The position numbers and the translations under genes were made by a program. From Pontederia crassipes (taxonomy: Eukaryota; Streptophyta; Magnoliopsida; Commelinales; Pontederiaceae), in NCBI GenBank assembly GCA_030549335.1, contig CM060191.1, positions 625,001 to 689,000 of the forward strand: a DNA stretch of 64,000 nucleotides, in the 5' to 3' direction. Below, in pieces: positions 12,594-25,351 of this stretch (within the stretch, counting starts at the first letter, position 1; the number at the start of each line of letters is the position of its first letter). The notes under the pieces were generated by a model. It searched no databases. It saw nothing but the letters and a program-made list of their open reading frames with translations, and was not told the DNA's origin.

Positions 12594-15500
12594 TTACTCT
12601 TTCGAGAGTCGAACAAGTAACCCAGTTGGTGTGTTGACTGTTCTGAAGTGACCAGATCCAATTAGATCTCGAAGATGAAACCGCATACCTAGAGGTGACA
12701 GCCGTAGCCGTTTCTTCTCTAAAACAGAAAGTGGCATCTCTTTATATTTTTGGCGGTTCAAAAAAGACAATAGTTCCTTCCTTCCCTGAAAGGAACATGA
12801 TGCAATGCTCATTCACAATAAACATGCCTTCATAATGATAGAGACTTGCCAGCTTAAAAGTTTTCATTATTTTGTTCTCTTTCTCTATCTCAGAATGATT
12901 TGTGTGGTATTTTAGATTGTTTCAATAAACATGCCTTCATAATGATAGAGTCTTGCCAGCTTAAAAGTTTTCATTATCTTGTTCTCTTTCTCTATCCCAG
13001 AATGATTTGTGTGGTATGTTAGATTGTTTAGTTGCTGTCAGATCCTATTTGTAAAATTCTTCATTTAATATGAATAGAATCGAGATATATTCTCCCAATT
13101 GAACTTCATATTCTTTTATCATGTGAAGTTACAATATCTTCAATGGATTCCACAGTGTCATGCAGATTTCTTACCAATTAATTTTCTTATCAAACAGAAG
13201 CAGACAACAGGAAAATCGACACCACAGGTGGATTCCACACTGAAGTAGTCAAAATTCGCCAATGTTGTCCCAACTATGCATCTTCTGCAACGCAAATGCA
13301 TATCATCACCTATAGTCACCTTTGATCTTAGTCATAAAAGAAGTAAACAGATGTCCAGCCTCCTTCTGCATCATATTCGCCAAACTGCCGACCACATCTT
13401 AACCGAATATACCATCCAAGTTTGTGAATGAATTATTTTTAAGAGGGAGAGTCCGATGCATCATAGACCCATTAGTTTAAAAGTCCTCATAGTTGTTATT
13501 TTGTTTATCTTTTCCATCTTAGGTTGATTTGTTTGTTATTTTAGGTCATTTAATAGGAACCAAACTATATTTGTAAAAGTATATAAAACTGCTTCATTAG
13601 TAACAACAACAACAACAACAAAGCCTTATCCCACTAGGTGGGGTCGGCTATTCATGAGATTCGATAGGGTTTTACGCTGGCTGTCGGGGCCTAACACAAC
13701 CCTCCTCCTTTATCCGGGCTTGGGACCGGCTATAAAACATAGGCGTAAGAACAAAATTATAGATGAGCATTTTCCCCCAATTGAACTTTGTATTCTTTTA
13801 TCGCATGAATTCACAATGTCTTCAAAGGATTACGAAGAACTATTATGGATTCAAAACTGATTAGTGAATTTCAGAGCAATTTTTTTCTTCTAAATTGAAA
13901 TTCATGGTTTCCAAATCAATAGTGGATTGCTCATTCACCTCGCCTCGCCTCACCTCACCATCATCGTTGCCCAACCTACGTCATTTTCTACAACCCTGTT
14001 GCGACAGGTCACACGAAACATGATCCTCCATATTTGACTTCTTGAGTTCGAGGTCAAAATATTGTTATTATTTATCCCTTTCAGAATATTTAGTTATAGC
14101 TCATTTGCAAATATTTGTTTGAGGTTGACTGCTTCAGCCAACATTAGTTCACTTCATATCATCATCAATGGTCGACAGTCCAGAATTTATGCTTTCACAT
14201 TCCATTTCTTAAGTTTTGTGTTTTTCTATTCCTTCCTGCCCCCCCCCCCCCTTAAGTTTATCTTTCAAACATGTGTTTCATTCCAAATCCTACTCCCTCC
14301 TCAACTTTCGCCTGTCAATCTCTGTTTCTTTATATCCAAACAAAGGATAAAAGTAAAAATAAGGGCAATAAACATAGACATAGTCATAGCGTGGGTGATT
14401 ATCGGTGTACGGAATGGATGATGCCATCTTTGATATTGAGCAGTGTGATGTGTCGTTCTGTTCTCATGGCCCACTTTTGGCCTTTCGATCAAACTTCTTT
14501 TGTAATTCACAATATTATTAATGGAACTTCTGGATGACTACCTTCTTGCTAGTCGTCCTTTCTCGTTTCAAAAAAAAAAAATAAACATAGACATAGACAC
14601 TCAAACAGCAGCATTGTACCAGTGGGAACTAGTTAATTTGCTAAATTTAACATTAGCAAACAGCTAATAGCTTTTTTTCAAAATGGTAAAACCTATTATA
14701 ATCTACTGAATATTGCACCATAATTCTTGCAAGCACAATCAGTATTACAGAACTGTTGTCAAATGAATGAAAAGCAGAAGAATTGCTAAAGTATACACGC
14801 AGAATACCTGAGAGAGACCTTTGAGAATGAACCCAATGAATGGGATTGCAAACCAATACATATTTGGGCCAATTAACTGGCGAGTCTGCATTAGAACCAA
14901 ATTTAGAGAAGAAAATAATTAAATATTTCAGAAACAGTCAATGCAATTCATGATTAAGTATTGTCATAAAAGAAAAGAGAAAACATCTCAAAAAGCAAAA
15001 AGAAATAAAAGAGAAGAATTGTTTTGAGGGTGTGAGTGGAATTAATTTATAGCTAAATTGTTGGATTGGTATAACAACAGTTGGGTTCCACTCATTTTAC
15101 AAAAAACAGTTGGTTCAATTCAGTGGCCACAATTATCCTTTTGTCATTTTATCAGTCATCATAAGGGATTGAACAACTGTGATTGATACATCATATATGT
15201 GGGCACAACATATTCATTTTTCACTAGTGAGGATGAATAGGGTATCTTTTTATGGTTAATCATATGAGTTCAAATCGAGAAGAAGAAATGGAGAAAGAGA
15301 CAACCCAGTGATATACTGTCTTTATAAAATTGATTTAACATGTTTGTATAGATATGGGGGAGTCAAAAACTTGTTTTGAATAATTGGTGATCATCTCAAA
15401 ATTTTGCTTGTGAGAAGGCAAAGGATGACTACCCAATTATGGTTGTCATCCAGGTACATACATATATATATATATATATATTACATATATTATATATATA

Positions 15501-18500
15501 TGTATATATATACATATATTATATATATTACATATTATATATATATATATATATATATATCAATATAAATGGTCAACATGTACAAGTAAATCACTCCCCT
15601 TGACATCCCTCTCCCCCTCCCCCCAAAAAAAAAAACTGTCAGAGAGTCTCCATCACTGCCTCTGTCAGGAGTCCGAAAAATATGCCAAAAAGCCTCTGAC
15701 GATGTGGGGAAGGTGCCAAAAAACTCATCTGTGATCACACCTGTCGTGATATAGGGCAATCAAAAAATAAGCGAGCTACATCCTCCACCTCTCCGCAAAA
15801 TACACAAGATGTGTCAGAATGAGGCGCCCATCTCCCCCTGGAAACTCTTGTAAGGATTCAGTCCACGCCCCATAAGCCAAGCAAAGACCTTGACTGTCAG
15901 TGGGGCCCTAGAGCGCCAAATGAGTCTACAATCAGCTCTGAAGTCCAAGGAATCTGGAAGAAAACAAAGGTATAGGCTGCGGACCAAGAAAGAATCCGAG
16001 ATTCACACCCATCTATCTGCCCTGGAAGGGTCCGGCCAAAAAGGAGCAATCCTCCGATGAAGGATCATCTCATAATTGCAATTAAAATTCTGTGAATCCA
16101 CCAGGTGAAAAAGGATGGTTTAAACTAAAAATGATAATAATCACAATATAACTATTACAGTACACCTACAAGCAATTATTTGCCACTGCATGTATGCATG
16201 ATGCATGGAAAGTTTCCATATAGTGAATGATGATAACATTTTAAAAGTTCGCAAAATCCACTTACAAGAAGACCAGCACCAATTAGAAGAGTAATATGCT
16301 TTTCCTTAACTTCGCCTCCAAATGATAAAAGTGAAAACTGAAATGCAAAAAATGACATCAAAATTGTAAATTAAAGAAGCACTTGGATCAAGTTCATTTT
16401 AAAAACAAACATTTAGGAAATAAAAGTTAAATCAGAAAAAACATGAATGCTTATTGTTCACGGTAACAGAGAATTTTGGACATAAATATATCAGTGATGA
16501 GACTTAGCTTTTTCCCTTTTTGAGAAGAAAAGGTTATTTTCAGAACTCATTCAGGCATAAAACTTTCATGTTCACAGTATCATATTTATCGAAAAAGGAA
16601 AAAGATAAGAAAACATTTAGAAAACCCTCAAGAAATTTGTGAATGTCTTCAGTGACGGGATGAAAGAATAGAAGTGCATAGAGTTTTCTATGTGATCAAT
16701 TTACCTGAAAGAAGCATAGACAAAAATGAAGATAGGAAGAAAGAATATAAGTACATGGACATTTTTATGTAATTAGTTACCAGAAAGCAGCAAAGACCCT
16801 AAAGAATATAGTAACACCATTTCGGACATGACATGCAAATATCCAAAATCAATAAAATGCATTGAACTTATTGCATAGATCCTGGAAACCAAAGGCAAGC
16901 ACAATTAACAAGTCTTGTGTTGAGAGAACAACCCACCAACTCCTGATGGCTGATTCCAACATCGAGTTTTGAGTCAATAACAAATTTCTTGAACCATTTG
17001 AATATTTCCATGTCATTTCTTTCTAATCTCTTAACTGAATGGTCAATCTGCAAAAAGTACACCAAAAGAGATAAACAAAAACTACAGTATGAAATGTTGT
17101 CATGAATTTTTTTAGAGAGCATGAGATTGTTTGTTTGCAGAATTCTTGTATGCAAGTATAAACACTAGCTAGTTGAATTTTTGTAAAGATAGCCATGTGC
17201 TTAGTCACAAGACCCTTGCATGACATCAAAATCTAAAGACCATGCAGTTCACAAGGAATTCAAGCCTCAAGAACCTACTAATGAATAATGCAAATCGATT
17301 AAGATTCCCCCATTAAATTGAATTATAATCAATGAGTCAAACAAAAGTTCCCCCTCACTTGAACTATCTTGAAACTTTCCTTGACCAAATCTGCATTTCA
17401 AAAGCCCCATTGTTGGACAACAAAAGGAAAGGTATCGAGAGAATGACATAAACTCAAATAAAGAAGCTTTTTAGCATTTCAAACCATCATCATTAGAAAC
17501 AAAAGGAGCCAAAAGAAAGGGAAGGTGAGGGATGGAAGAGAAAAGAAAAAGACACAAAACCTGCTTTAGGTAATCATCCACAAACATGATAGCATGATCA
17601 TCCTGTCCAGTATTTAACTTGAACAAACGTAAGACCTCCTCCTTCTTCAGAGCCTAAAATAGTAGAAAATGAAACTAAGTCAGAGACTGCCTATTGAAAA
17701 AACACAATCTCTGCATTCCACAAAAGAAACTTGGGAGCGTCCATGTCAATCAATTTCAATTTCATAACAAGTCCTACAAGGAAAGTAGTATCTGATGTTA
17801 AGTTCTCACCACACAAATCAGATCCCCACTAAGCATCAATCAATGTGCATTGATTTGGTGTAATGAGGGCGTCGAAATACTCTCTAACCATTTATATCAA
17901 GAAAAATATCAATATCTAATATTTTAAATTTTCCATGCAATGCTCTCAACTTCTATTGAATGAAATTTTAATTACCAAATAGCAAATAGGCTCATTCTAC
18001 GATAGTGAAGAACTACGGATCAACCAAATCCCTAGTTTTGAGCTCAATGGCGTAACATTGGATTTAGTCGTGGTAGGGTGAGATCCGTTCAGAAGGATAG
18101 ATCCCCTAAGGGAGAGTTCGTCAACCAATCTCAAGTAGGGTTGTGGATCACCCGATGTCCTCTCTTGCTATCCTATCTCCTCGAGGGTCACCAGCAGCAG
18201 GAAAAACAAGATTGCTTGAAAGGTCAAGTCCACAAGACGGGATCTTAGTTCGCTTGAAGGACAATGGAAGAGGGAGATACACTTTCAAAAGGCAGGGATT
18301 CACGGCTTTCAAAGAGGGCTTCTTTTTGGCCCATGTCCTTTTCTTCTGGTGCAGTAGTCAGCATGCTCAACTCTCCCCTACTCTTTTTTTTTTTTGAGAA
18401 GATGTCCCGTACTCTTTTGAATCATCTATAAGAAGCAAATCGATCTCATAGTTCTCTAGCCTCTTGCAACTCTACTACTTGGTTGGGAAGGTGGAGCAGC

Positions 18501-21500
18501 AGTCACCCGATGCTTCCTTCAAGTAGATACTGGATCAGATCCATTCGGTGCAGGAAAAAAGAAAACACCCTGGTCGCTTCTTCACGCACTTGTGGGAATT
18601 TCTCAAGTATGAGAATCAGCTGTAATTGATTTCTTTCATGGTAGACGCTTATCTAAATCTTACAATTCATCCTTTACCGCCAAAGGTGGAGCATCTGACA
18701 CACTACTTGGACTCCCATCTATTAGCCTGTGCAATTTAGCATACATTCTTCTAGTATAGCTAGTATGTTTGCTGACAGGCTTGGCACCATTCTACCTCAG
18801 CTGATATCCCTAAGCATAGAGTTTTTGTGAAAGGACGAGGAATGATAGAAAAAATCGGGCTTGCACAAGAGATGTTTCAGCAAAGGAACTTTCTCATTTG
18901 AATTAGTAGTCACAGACAGAATGCTGTGCTAATAAATCTGACAAAATTTGACTAGATATAATAATTTGAGTTCCAATGCTAAATAGGACCTTAATCTTGG
19001 AGGAAACCAATATTTAATGCATACAAAATACAAATTTTTGCTATCATGCACACTTTTATTAATATCACTAGGAATTCTGGAGCATGTACTATGTGTAGTT
19101 AAACCGAACTCCTCAAAGCCTGGATAAAATTGCTAATTTATTTTTCTTATAAAAATTTTGGATATTTAATGATCATGATTAGTCATCCCATTTACTGTTC
19201 TACTCTCAAACAAAAGATTCTTTACTTTTATGGCATATGATTGGAACTGGAAAGGATCTAGATCTTGTGTATCACAGACACTCTCTTGCTCAATCGTACC
19301 CATACATCAATGTTCTTTCAGTCAAGTTCCTCTCTGCCTTCAAGATCTCACCACTAGAATCACCATTCACACCTTGAGAGACTTCTACATCACCTACTTA
19401 GTCAAAATGTATATTACAAGATGCCTTGTTCCATATATCACAAAAAATTTTGACAAAGAAACTTGAGCCAAACCTTAGCTAAGCTCTTTTCAGTTTAGCT
19501 AGGGAATACAAAACCTCGATTTCTTCCATCCTGTAGTATTAAGAAGTTTGTCATTATTTAGATTAGCCATAGCGAGAACCCTTCAACAGGAATGCTCTCT
19601 TTTAGTGCACCTTTTACAAAAAAAAAATGGCAAGAATATTACACAGACAATAATAGACAACAAACCTCCAAGTCTCGGTCCACTTGTGTCCTATCTTTCA
19701 CGCTGCTATACAATTGGGATCTCAGGATAAAAGGTTGTATTGAAACCTATAGGCACAAAAATTTCAGATGAATCATGCACACCTCCAAATTGTGAGAAAA
19801 AAAGGGAAATTCTATTACAAAAGGAAGCATTAAAAATATAACTTTGTTTTTTGGTGGATCATAACTTTCTACCCTCAAACTACCATAAGTAGAATTTTTT
19901 TTTTTTTTGAGGAGAACCACAAGTAGAAATTTATCCTAAGGTTGTGTTTGTTTGCAGAACAAAGGGGAGAACTTCCCTTTATTCTGCCAAACAACATATG
20001 TGATGGAACCTTGAAAAGTTCCCGCCATGTGACTTTGGCTAGAACTTTTGGCCTTTGAATTTCAGATGAATCATGCAAAGAACTTTTTTTTTCCTTTCTG
20101 TCTTTTCAGTCGTCATCTTTTCACTTTTTTTTCTTTTTTTTTCAGCTCCCTAACTTCGTCTATTTTTTAATTATTTTGTAATGCAAGTATATATTATTTA
20201 GTTATTTATTAATACATTATTAGTCATCTTATAAAATAATTTATTAAATGTTATTAATTAAAAATTATAAAATATTTAGTTCTAATAATTAATAAATATT
20301 TTATTGATTAAACTGTTCAATTATTTTTATAAAAATTTATATTATATTTGGATCTTAAGATTTACATAAATTATTATATTAATAACATTTAAAAGATTTA
20401 ATCAAAATAAATAAAAATAATATTAATAATACAATGATTTACGTAAATTATAATATTAATAATATATTTTTATTTACTTTAATTTATACCTCATCAAATA
20501 ATAAATTATATTCTTAGTTCTTACTTTTTATCCAAACACCCACTAAAACTTATCTATCAAATCACCTTTTTAAATCCTCATCATTATATTTTTTCCTTCA
20601 AACACCAACTCAAACTTTTCTATTAAATCGATTAGTTCTCGAGAACTAACTTTTTCTCAAAATCCCCATACCAAACACACCCTAAGAGTCCAAGGTGGAA
20701 ACTTGGTAAATGCATGAAAATTCCCAATAAAACATATAGAAACAATTTTTTCAGAGAGAGGATATAATATGGTTATGTTATTAGCAAATCACATGAAGGT
20801 ACATGAGCATGTTGAAATCTATGCCACAATAATACTCAAGGTCAAAAGTGAAGTCTCACATAACATTCAGGAATCTTATAAATCATGCCATACTCATCAA
20901 GGTTGAGCATCCCACTACATTGTAATTCAGTACAGTGCATTATGAACAATCCTTAAAACAGAACCAGCAGCATGACTATAACCAGTACAGGTTGATTCAG
21001 TCACCTAAGAAGAGATGCCCACATGCAGATATACAACAACAACAAAGCCTTATCCCACTAGGTGGGGTCGGCTACATGGATCATACGACGCCATTCCGCT
21101 CTATAAGAAAAGGTGCACCAGCCGGGAAAAAGAAGATATATAAAGGCAGGCTAAACAAACACTTGTTCAATCACATATTGTTCTTAATTTGGCAGAACCA
21201 GACCTTCTCTATATAATACAGGAAAAAGAAGATTATCACATGACTTAGGGCATACCTTTTCATTTCTTGGAAATTGTGCATGCATCATTCGAAGAGCCAC
21301 CAAAGTATCACTAAATATAAGTTTATTCTCTGCAAATTCAGTTATGTACATCAAGCTCCAGCTATTTTGCAAAGGAAGCTCATGCAAAGAAGAATGCCTA
21401 ATTTCATAAAGCACGAAGCCTACTTAACTGAATATAAATGTCACGCACAATCCTGGTATGGGATATGTGGCTGGCACCACCGGTTGCCTATCCAAAGTCA

Positions 21501-22644
21501 AGGACTATTATGTAACCTTCTAATAGATATTTCTGATAATGCAAACCAATGACTTTTAGTTTCATTTGAATTACTTTTCATGCAATTTAGAAGGTAAACA
21601 GACGTGCTGATCATTTTGGCTAATGTAGTCTGTGCAGAAACTTTCTTGGGATGTAGCTTGCATGTGATGATTATCTAATCACATAACCCTTCAAAAGAGA
21701 AAAAATCTCTGACTCCCGTAACCCTCAATGAAAAATAATCTTGTCCATTAACCTTGTTTCCTTTAGATAGGAAATTTTTATCCAAGGCATCCAGAGCTAG
21801 ATCGGGCATCAATGGATACCAGTCACGAGCAAATGCATGAAGTTTTTCCCCCTGGTTATACTTCTAGGGGAGAAAACCTTACACAACTTTCAGTACCAGT
21901 TACACTTCAGTCTTTACTTATTTCTTTTCAAACACTTCCTATTTGATATTCCTGAAAATCAATGCTTTGCTTAGGTTTATGTTTATCTGCAAGGGATTAA
22001 AAAGTGTAAGGCATGCATTTAGATCCATCACATTCCAAATACATATGACAGTTTTTGGTCATATCAGGTAGCATATATAGGAAGGTCAAACAAAGAACCC
22101 AGCACTTGAACTTAGTAGTGTATGAATTTCATTCATGTTTTTTTCTTCTAATTTGATTCCTATTTTCCATATAAGCATTGTCCGGGAGTTCTACAATTCA
22201 CACCTAGACAAAACCCAACGTCCATTCTGGCACTCTATCGTGATCTATGCTCTTGGCAAGCCGTAAAATTGCTAAAGGAGTTAATGAGAAAAGAGAATGT
22301 TATTTCCATCAAGTGCATTAAAATAACATATATGTTGCAACAATTTCCTCTCTTTTATTGCCGAATCAAACATAAAAGGCAAATGAATGAGAGCAAACAA
22401 ATTAGAGAAAGAGAAGTGTGAGAAGTACGGAGCACCCACCCAATCTCGAGAATTTATCTTGGTCATTCACAATGGCCAGGTTCTCGCCCTCCCCGTCGCC
22501 GTCGCCAACGGCGTCGTCGTCTTCTCGAACGCGCTTGTTCTTGTTCTTCCCCAACACAGTCGTGGCTCCGCCGCTGCGAGCCTCGTCTGGAGCGTGCTTG
22601 CTGTTGCTGTCGGCCATGGCTCCTTGAGAGGCTTCTTCCGCCAT
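12594..22644 (-). CDS. STK19: STK19-like winged-helix protein
   Basis: I infer eight minus-strand exons: 22644-22436, 21397-21256, 19746-19666, 17653-17561, 17047-16937, 16337-16266, 14885-14808 and 12785-12594. They join in frame to 325 residues, and all introns I propose are GT-AG. The protein matches human STK19 (HLA-RP1 domain) along its length as I remember it: SQLYSSVKDRTQVDRDLE answers the human HQLY..RTCVDRELE segment, then LKKEEVLRLFKL, FGGEVKEKHITLLIGAGLL, MYWFAIP, GRKELLSFLNRQKYKEM, and a C-terminus FHLRDLIGSG...TGLLVRLSKE. Human STK19 was once called a kinase but is a DNA-binding winged-helix factor of transcription-coupled repair; no kinase motif is seen here. The N-terminus is acidic and low in complexity, with a KNKNKR basic patch. 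The exon 1-exon 2 junction is the least certain part. Introns carry SINE, LINE and MITE insertions. Confidence 0.78.
12826..13019. repeat. 97-bp tandem duplication
   Basis: The unit beginning CAATAAACATGCC occurs at 12826-12922 and 12923-13019 with few differences. A more diverged relative may lie at about 13440-13600. It is in the last intron of the STK19-like gene, right next to the final acceptor. Confidence 0.9.
13602..13745 (-). mobile_element. Au-type SINE with internal deletion
   Basis: Tail and both ends of the SINE are present, but about 40 bases between GTAGCC and the CATGAA region are missing. It lies in the last intron of the STK19-like gene. Confidence 0.85.
14384..14579 (+). 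mobile_element. 5'-truncated LINE with TSD
   Basis: A 3' LINE fragment has the hairpin GGATGACTACC...GCTAGTCGTCC and a poly(A) tail. An exact 17-bp repeat (AATAAACATAGACATAG) flanks it at 14367-14383 and 14580-14596. It is intronic in the STK19-like gene. Confidence 0.85.
15404..16062 (-). mobile_element. 5'-truncated LINE, zf-RVT end
   Basis: Minus-strand LINE 3' part with degenerate zf-RVT-like coding sequence around 15600-16050, interrupted by an expanded TA microsatellite at about 15461-15560. The terminal hairpin lies near 15422-15453. Direct repeats of 15 bp with one mismatch (GATCATCTCAAAATT / GATCATCTCATAATT) sit at 15389-15403 and 16063-16077. It lies in an intron of the STK19-like gene. 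Confidence 0.75.
18375..18418 (-). mobile_element. Tail-only LINE insertion
   Basis: A poly(T) run followed by GAGAAGATGT, i.e. TCTC plus poly(A) on the minus strand, lies between 13-bp near-identical repeats CCCCTACTCTTTT (18375-18387) and CCCGTACTCTTTT (18406-18418). Confidence 0.6.
19883..19928 (-). mobile_element. Tail-only LINE insertion
   Basis: Poly(T) plus GAGGAGAA (minus strand TTCTCCTC plus poly(A)) is flanked by CCATAAGTAGAA (19883-19894) and CCACAAGTAGAA (19917-19928), 11 of 12 identical. Confidence 0.55.
19940..20682. mobile_element. PIF/Harbinger-like MITE (candidate)
   Basis: Ends GGTTGTGTTTGTTTG and (reverse complement) GGGTGTGTTTGGTAT form imperfect terminal inverted repeats. 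TAA flanks both sides (19937-19939 and 20683-20685), the TWA target typical of Tourist-type MITEs. The interior is AT-rich and non-coding. A 19-bp direct repeat at 19761-19779 and 20059-20077 crosses the left boundary, so the history may be more complex. Confidence 0.45.
21032..21100 (-). mobile_element. 5'-truncated SINE fragment
   Basis: About 68 bases of the SINE 3' end with its tail at the left, in intron 2 of the STK19-like gene. No convincing TSD. Confidence 0.85.
21753..21863 (-). other. Unassigned exon-like open segment
   Basis: A 37-codon open stretch is bounded by a CCCCTAG acceptor and an AAG|GTTAAT donor on the minus strand. It contains FARDWYPLMPDLALDALD, which looks like real protein. 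It does not fit the reading phase between exons 1 and 2 of the STK19-like gene, and I do not recognise it. It could be an alternative exon or a relic of another gene. Confidence 0.2.
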
Positions 22645-22707
22645 GTTCCTCCCCCCTTGCTGCCTGGTTGGTGCCGAGTGCTTGATCCGTGTCCAACCAT
22701 AAATCCT

Positions 22708-22771
22708 TGGTTTTGGTTTTAGTTTTAGTTTTAGTTTTAGTTTTAGTTTTGGTTTTGGTTTTGGTTTTGGC
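22708..22771. repeat. GTTTTR hexanucleotide repeat
   Basis: About ten head-to-tail GTTTTA and GTTTTG units (five of the A type in the middle, G types on both sides) lie just upstream of the STK19-like start codon, in its presumed promoter or 5'UTR. Confidence 0.9.
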
Positions 22772-23304
22772 TGGGGAACGAAACGAGCGAGTGGGCCATT
22801 AAATGGCCTCTCGGGCGGTAGTCCATCTAAATGGGTTTAGGCCACTTCAACCTTTCCTTCTCTTTCTTCACAACTGTTTGGATGTCGTCCATTAGAAAGG
22901 ACATATTTAAATGTATCTTTTAGACCTGTTTAGTTGGGAGCGAAAGGAGGGGAATTAATGATAAGAGAAAGAAGAAGAATAAATTTTCCTATTTGTTTGA
23001 ATTAAATTGAAGAGAAATGGAAGAAAAAGTTTCGTCATTTTCTCTTCATTCTTCTTCAGTTCTTCCCCCCTCCTCCAAATCGGAGTGGAAAGAATGAAAA
23101 AGACATACTTAACATGTATTTTTATTTTTAATCACATAAATTAAATATATAAGTATATATATAAATGATATAATCGTCCAAATAAAATTATTATTTTCTT
23201 CCATTTTCTTTAATGATGTGAATTAAATATGAATAATTATTCATCCTCATTCTCTGCATTTCTTTTTCATCTTTTCTCTTCTCATTTTTTTCCTTCTCTT
23301 TTCT
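22772..23304. other. Intergenic upstream of STK19-like gene
   Basis: Probable promoter side of the STK19-like gene. Pyrimidine- and purine-rich stretches are present, including a GTTTAGTTGGGAGCGAAAGG stretch resembling a MITE end at about 22925. No gene is seen. Confidence 0.4.
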
Positions 23305-23565
23305 TTAATGATTTTGCAAACCAGTCCATTGCTTGACGAAGGCCTTGTTCCATGAAATATGCAGCCCTTCTAGCATTCCCCAAACCTCAGCTTCGAATTT
23401 GGATGACAAAATTTGATGCCCAGACATTGAATGAAGCCAAGGATCCATTGGCCATTCATTCCATTTTGGAATAAAAAAAGTCGCCCTGTTCCAGTAAGGG
23501 AGCTCCCCTTTGTAACTCCACTCCACTCCACCCACAGACCAAATCAGCTTTGCAGCTTCTCCCAA
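23305..23565 (-). mobile_element. LINE RNase H-like fragment
   Basis: The minus-strand open segment has SSKFEAEVWGMLEGLHISWNK, typical of the RVT_3 RNase H-like domain at the 3' part of plant LINE ORF2. Only this piece is present. Confidence 0.6.
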
Positions 23566-23869
23566 TGGACTGCTTCAAACAGCGAGAGCACATGCCAAAC
23601 GTTTTGTTCCTTGGTTGGTTGATTTTACCATGGCCAGCTAAATCATAGGAATGTCTGTATCTTTTTGGGGCCTTTCCATCGTCAGATCAGCTTCCATGGC
23701 GTGGCTGTCAATTCATTGTATGCTGATCTCCACGCTGAAGCTTCCTGAAAATTCGAGTGGTCAGCGGAGACGATCAGGTGATGTCATTGGAGATATAGAA
23801 AAATTTCTAAGTGGTTTGACAAATGTTAGTAGTTTCAAAATTAATTCTTGGAGTCATCGCGTTGGTTAA

Positions 23870-25350
23870 GGATATTAATATTTTTTCGCTTCCACGCCGA
23901 CACCAAATTAGTCGGATGGGTCTGATCAACGAAAAAAAAAGGAGGTGCAGCTAGTTGTAGGAGAGTTAAATCATTTGATTCTACAACCGTGACTGAATGC
24001 AAACTAATAAATTATACAATTCACATTATTAGACGTTTGAAATCATTTTTATCGTATCAAACACAATTATACTTCAAAGTATTCTCGGGTAAAAAAAGAT
24101 GTATATTAGCAATGATAAGCATTTTATATTAATATTAATGAGGGTGTTATGTTATATGACCATTATATTTTACATTTACGATTATATATATATATATATA
24201 TGATATATTTCTTGTATGAATAATTTTTATAACAGATAAAATTTAAAATATGATTGTTAAAACATATGTTTGATACAATGTTAATAAAGGTACATGACAT
24301 GTTTATTCTTTTTTTTCTTTTATGTTTTATGTCTAGTAATTTTTTAATTCAAGATATGGACATTTTTGAGAAAGAAAACTTGGGATCCGTTTGACGCATT
24401 ATCGATCTAATTAATCAATAATTTAAATCATCACTTAGATTGTCACTATTTAAATTTAAATATCGATAATATCTCATTATGTGTTTGACAACTATTGATA
24501 ATATAGGTTATAATTAAAATAAATAGTGAGCAAATTATCAAGAAAACCTTTAAATTTTATTTTAAATTTTCATCACATGTTATTATAAAAAAATAAAGCA
24601 AAAAAATATAGTAAAATAAGATGAGGCAAAACTAACAATTATTTGTAAATAAATAAATAATAGAGAAGATGAGATTGAATGATATTTATTAATTAATAAA
24701 ATATTTAAAATTAAAAATTTTGATTGAATGTAAGATAATAATTAATATTATAAAAATTTTAAATAAAATAATCAATAATCTATCTCAATTACGTCGTATC
24801 TAACGGCCCTTTAGAAACTTAAACTTAATCAATTCATATAATAATTAATAAAAGATAGTGTTCAAACTATATTTGTAACCATATTATAAAAGATAAACGC
24901 ACAGAAATTTTAGTCTGAATCTCTTTAGTTTCTCCATCAAATTACAAACAGATTCTTTTGCAATACGCACAAAGAAAAACACAATATTTCAAACAATTCA
25001 TGTGACACAAACACGATCGAGATCAATAAAAGGAGGTCAATATAATAACAGACACCATCTATCTGTAAGCATGCAAATTAGTAATCTGTTTATTACTCTA
25101 TATAGTAATAAAGCAAGAGCTTGAATCAGCATCTTCCAAGGGAATGCAGTGTGAAAAAATCGGATGAACAATAGTGTACTAAATAACAGAATATCTAAGC
25201 GTGGCCCAAACTTAGCATAGCAGTAGTAAAATTGGAAAAAAAGCAGCCATAATGAGACACATCAAAAGAATTTTGCTTAGCCGTGACATCCTTTCTTTTG
25301 CCTAGCTGAGCTGCAGGGAGTACTGGGTATGTCAGTCTTTTTACGTGCAT
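23870..25350. other. AT-rich intergenic region
   Basis: No gene recognised. Contains a (TA)n run at about 24183-24203. The segment close to 25,350 is expected to be the 3'UTR of the methyltransferase gene. Confidence 0.6.
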
Positions 25351-25351
25351 C

